Shown piece after piece: positions 62,905 to 64,000 of a DNA stretch of 64,000 bases. A program made the translations under genes and the position numbers. The stretch is from contig NZ_JAOAMU010000002.1 of NCBI RefSeq assembly GCF_025154075.1, positions 492,368 to 556,367 on the forward strand. Reading direction: 5' to 3'. The stretch comes from Chryseobacterium herbae. GTDB taxonomy: Bacteria > Bacteroidota > Bacteroidia > Flavobacteriales > Weeksellaceae. Numbering within the stretch: the stretch's first letter is position 1; every line of letters begins with the position of its first letter. A model generated the notes under the pieces. The model saw only the letters and a list, made by a program, of their open reading frames with translations. It was not told the DNA's origin and made no database searches.

Positions 62905-63465
62905 ATGAAGTTGTACATAAAATATATGGTAAGTCTTCGGTGCAAAATGATGGTGCATGAGGAATTGAATAATCTGGGCATCAAGCATGCTGTGGTAGAT
63001 CTGGGGGTCGTTGAGGTGTTGGAAGATATTACCAGCGAACAGCGGGAGATTTTAAAAAGGGAATTATTGAAATCAGGTCTTGAATTATTAGACAATAAAA
63101 AAAGCATCCTGATCGAAAAAATTAAAAATGTAATTACCGAAATGATCCATTATTCTGAAGAGCTTCCTAAAGAAAATTTCTCAGACTATATCAGCGAAAA
63201 ACTAGGCTACGACTATACCTATCTGGCCAATATATTTTCTGAAGTGAAAGGGATCACGATACAGCATTACATCATCATCAATAAAATTGAAAAAGTAAAG
63301 GAGCTTCTTTTGTATGATGAACTTAATCTTACTGAGATCTCTTATAAACTGAATTACAGCAGTGCGGCCCATCTTTCCAACCAGTTTAAAAAAATCACCG
63401 GGCTTTCTCCTTCTTTCTATAAACAACTCGGCCTCAAGCGTAAAAATAATCTGGAAGACTTTTAA
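62905..63465 (+). CDS. AraC-family transcriptional regulator
   Basis: 186 residues, no membrane segment. The N-terminal ~70 residues (KLYIKYMVSLRCKMMVHEEL) form a small domain common in flavobacterial AraC proteins of this size, and the C-terminal ~100 carry the two helix-turn-helix units (NFSDYISEKLGYDYTYLANI and ELNLTEISYKLNYSSAAHLS, then NQFKKITGLSPSFYKQLG). It lies behind the peroxidase operon with its own promoter and may regulate it or the gene that follows. Confidence 0.8.
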   Translation: MKLYIKYMVSLRCKMMVHEELNNLGIKHAVVDLGVVEVLEDITSEQREILKRELLKSGLELLDNKKSILIEKIKNVITEMIHYSEELPKENFSDYISEKLGYDYTYLANIFSEVKGITIQHYIIINKIEKVKELLLYDELNLTEISYKLNYSSAAHLSNQFKKITGLSPSFYKQLGLKRKNNLEDF

Positions 63466-63659
63466 AATGTGTGATATATGTAAGATTAATACAATAATAT
63501 GTAGCACAATTCAGGATGGAAATCCCAACTTTGTATAGTAAACAGTAAATTAAAGAACAAATTTACCACCATAAAAAATCAATATATTATATCTCCTTTT
63601 TTCAAATGGAGCTTAAAACTACCAGAAAATAGTACATATATTTTTGAAGAGTTTTAGAC

Positions 63660-63693
63660 AAGGGATAGAAGCTTAAAGGTCTCTATCCCTTTT
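63660..63693 (+). terminator. Intrinsic terminator
   Basis: A perfect ten-base stem AAGGGATAGA / TCTATCCCTT with a 12-base loop is followed by TT, about 195 bases after the AraC gene. Confidence 0.6.
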
Positions 63694-63743
63694 CGTTATG
63701 AAAGGTATTGAATAATAGTTGGAAATAATAAATAGCTGAAGTT

Positions 63744-64000
63744 ATGAAAACAATACATCTCTTTCAATTCAAAGACTCCGTTTCCCTGAAAATTCCTTTT
63801 TTTAAGGAAAGCTATGGATTGGAAACTTTAAATGAATTAATGGAATACGATTTAATGAATACCGAAAAAGTAACCGAGTGTATCATTGAAACCGACGATG
63901 ACTTTATTTTTGAAGATACCTCGCGGGATGATCTGCTGAAGATGTGCCAAAATGCACAAGAAACGGTTGAGCATTATTTTGCAACCGCTGTAGGTGATGA
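63744..64000 (+). CDS. Hypothetical protein, cut by window end
   Basis: An open frame of 85 codons runs off the right edge. It begins MKTIHLFQFKDSVSLKIPFF and is rich in acidic residues (CIIETDDDFIFEDTSRDDLL), without signal peptide. No family recognised from this fragment. Confidence 0.55.
   Translation, partial: MKTIHLFQFKDSVSLKIPFFKESYGLETLNELMEYDLMNTEKVTECIIETDDDFIFEDTSRDDLLKMCQNAQETVEHYFATAVGD

Noticed and set aside
1..64000. tRNA, rRNA, transposase or integrase genes
   Set aside because: None recognised on either strand, so there is no evidence for a classical genomic island boundary inside the window.

Overview
The window looks like chromosomal DNA from a flavobacterium, most probably Chryseobacterium or a close relative in the Weeksellaceae. 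This is inferred from several signs: AT-rich intergenic DNA, starts without Shine-Dalgarno sequences, TAnnTTTG-type -7 promoter boxes, a type IX secretion (T9SS) sorting domain, a GLPGLI-family protein, SusC/RagA-like TonB receptors, LytTR two-component proteins and short palindromic intergenic elements. No rRNA, tRNA, CRISPR, transposase or phage module was seen.

Layout: (1) 0.2-16.9 kb is accessory and exported functions: a membrane-bound AraC regulator, two class-C-type serine hydrolases, two small surface proteins, a Tat-exported GH106-like rhamnosidase, a Fic protein with a tiny convergent VbhA-like antitoxin, a minus-strand set of two flavin amine oxidases plus a small unknown protein, and a secreted glutaminase. 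(2) 16.9-22.5 kb is a LytS/LytTR-type two-component pair divergent from a TonB-dependent outer-membrane protein, then an unknown protein. (3) 23.2-41.0 kb is the centrepiece, a tightly coupled eight-gene operon: a 2333-residue megasynthase (two nitronate-monooxygenase/PfaD-like domains, KS, AT, two ACPs, KR), a second 1410-residue synthase (KS, AT, DH-like, phosphopantetheinyl transferase), a free ACP, an alpha/beta hydrolase, a protein with two fused GT1-type glycosyltransferases, two PapA-like HxxxDG acyltransferases and a membrane protein. The simplest reading is a pathway that makes a long-chain polyketide lipid, glycosylates it and esterifies it into an acylated glycolipid.

(4) 41.7-49.1 kb is a patchy region of surface proteins and decay: an RCC1-like protein, an orphan T9SS sorting domain, an APH-like kinase, a small cysteine-rich exported protein with a stop in its signal peptide, a GLPGLI protein, and an unexplained array of about twelve 19-23-bp degenerate tandem repeats ending in a terminator. 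(5) 49.2-52.3 kb holds three tandem class I terpene synthases. (6) 52.4-55.8 kb holds lipoproteins and a PlsC-like acyltransferase. (7) 56.0-62.7 kb is a four-gene operon (TonB receptor, DUF4876-type lipoprotein, beta-barrel protein, di-haem cytochrome c peroxidase) behind a Fur-like palindrome, followed by an AraC regulator and a gene cut by the window end.

The megasynthase operon and the terpene synthase trio make this a specialised-lipid region. All functions are read from motifs and context only; no database search was possible.
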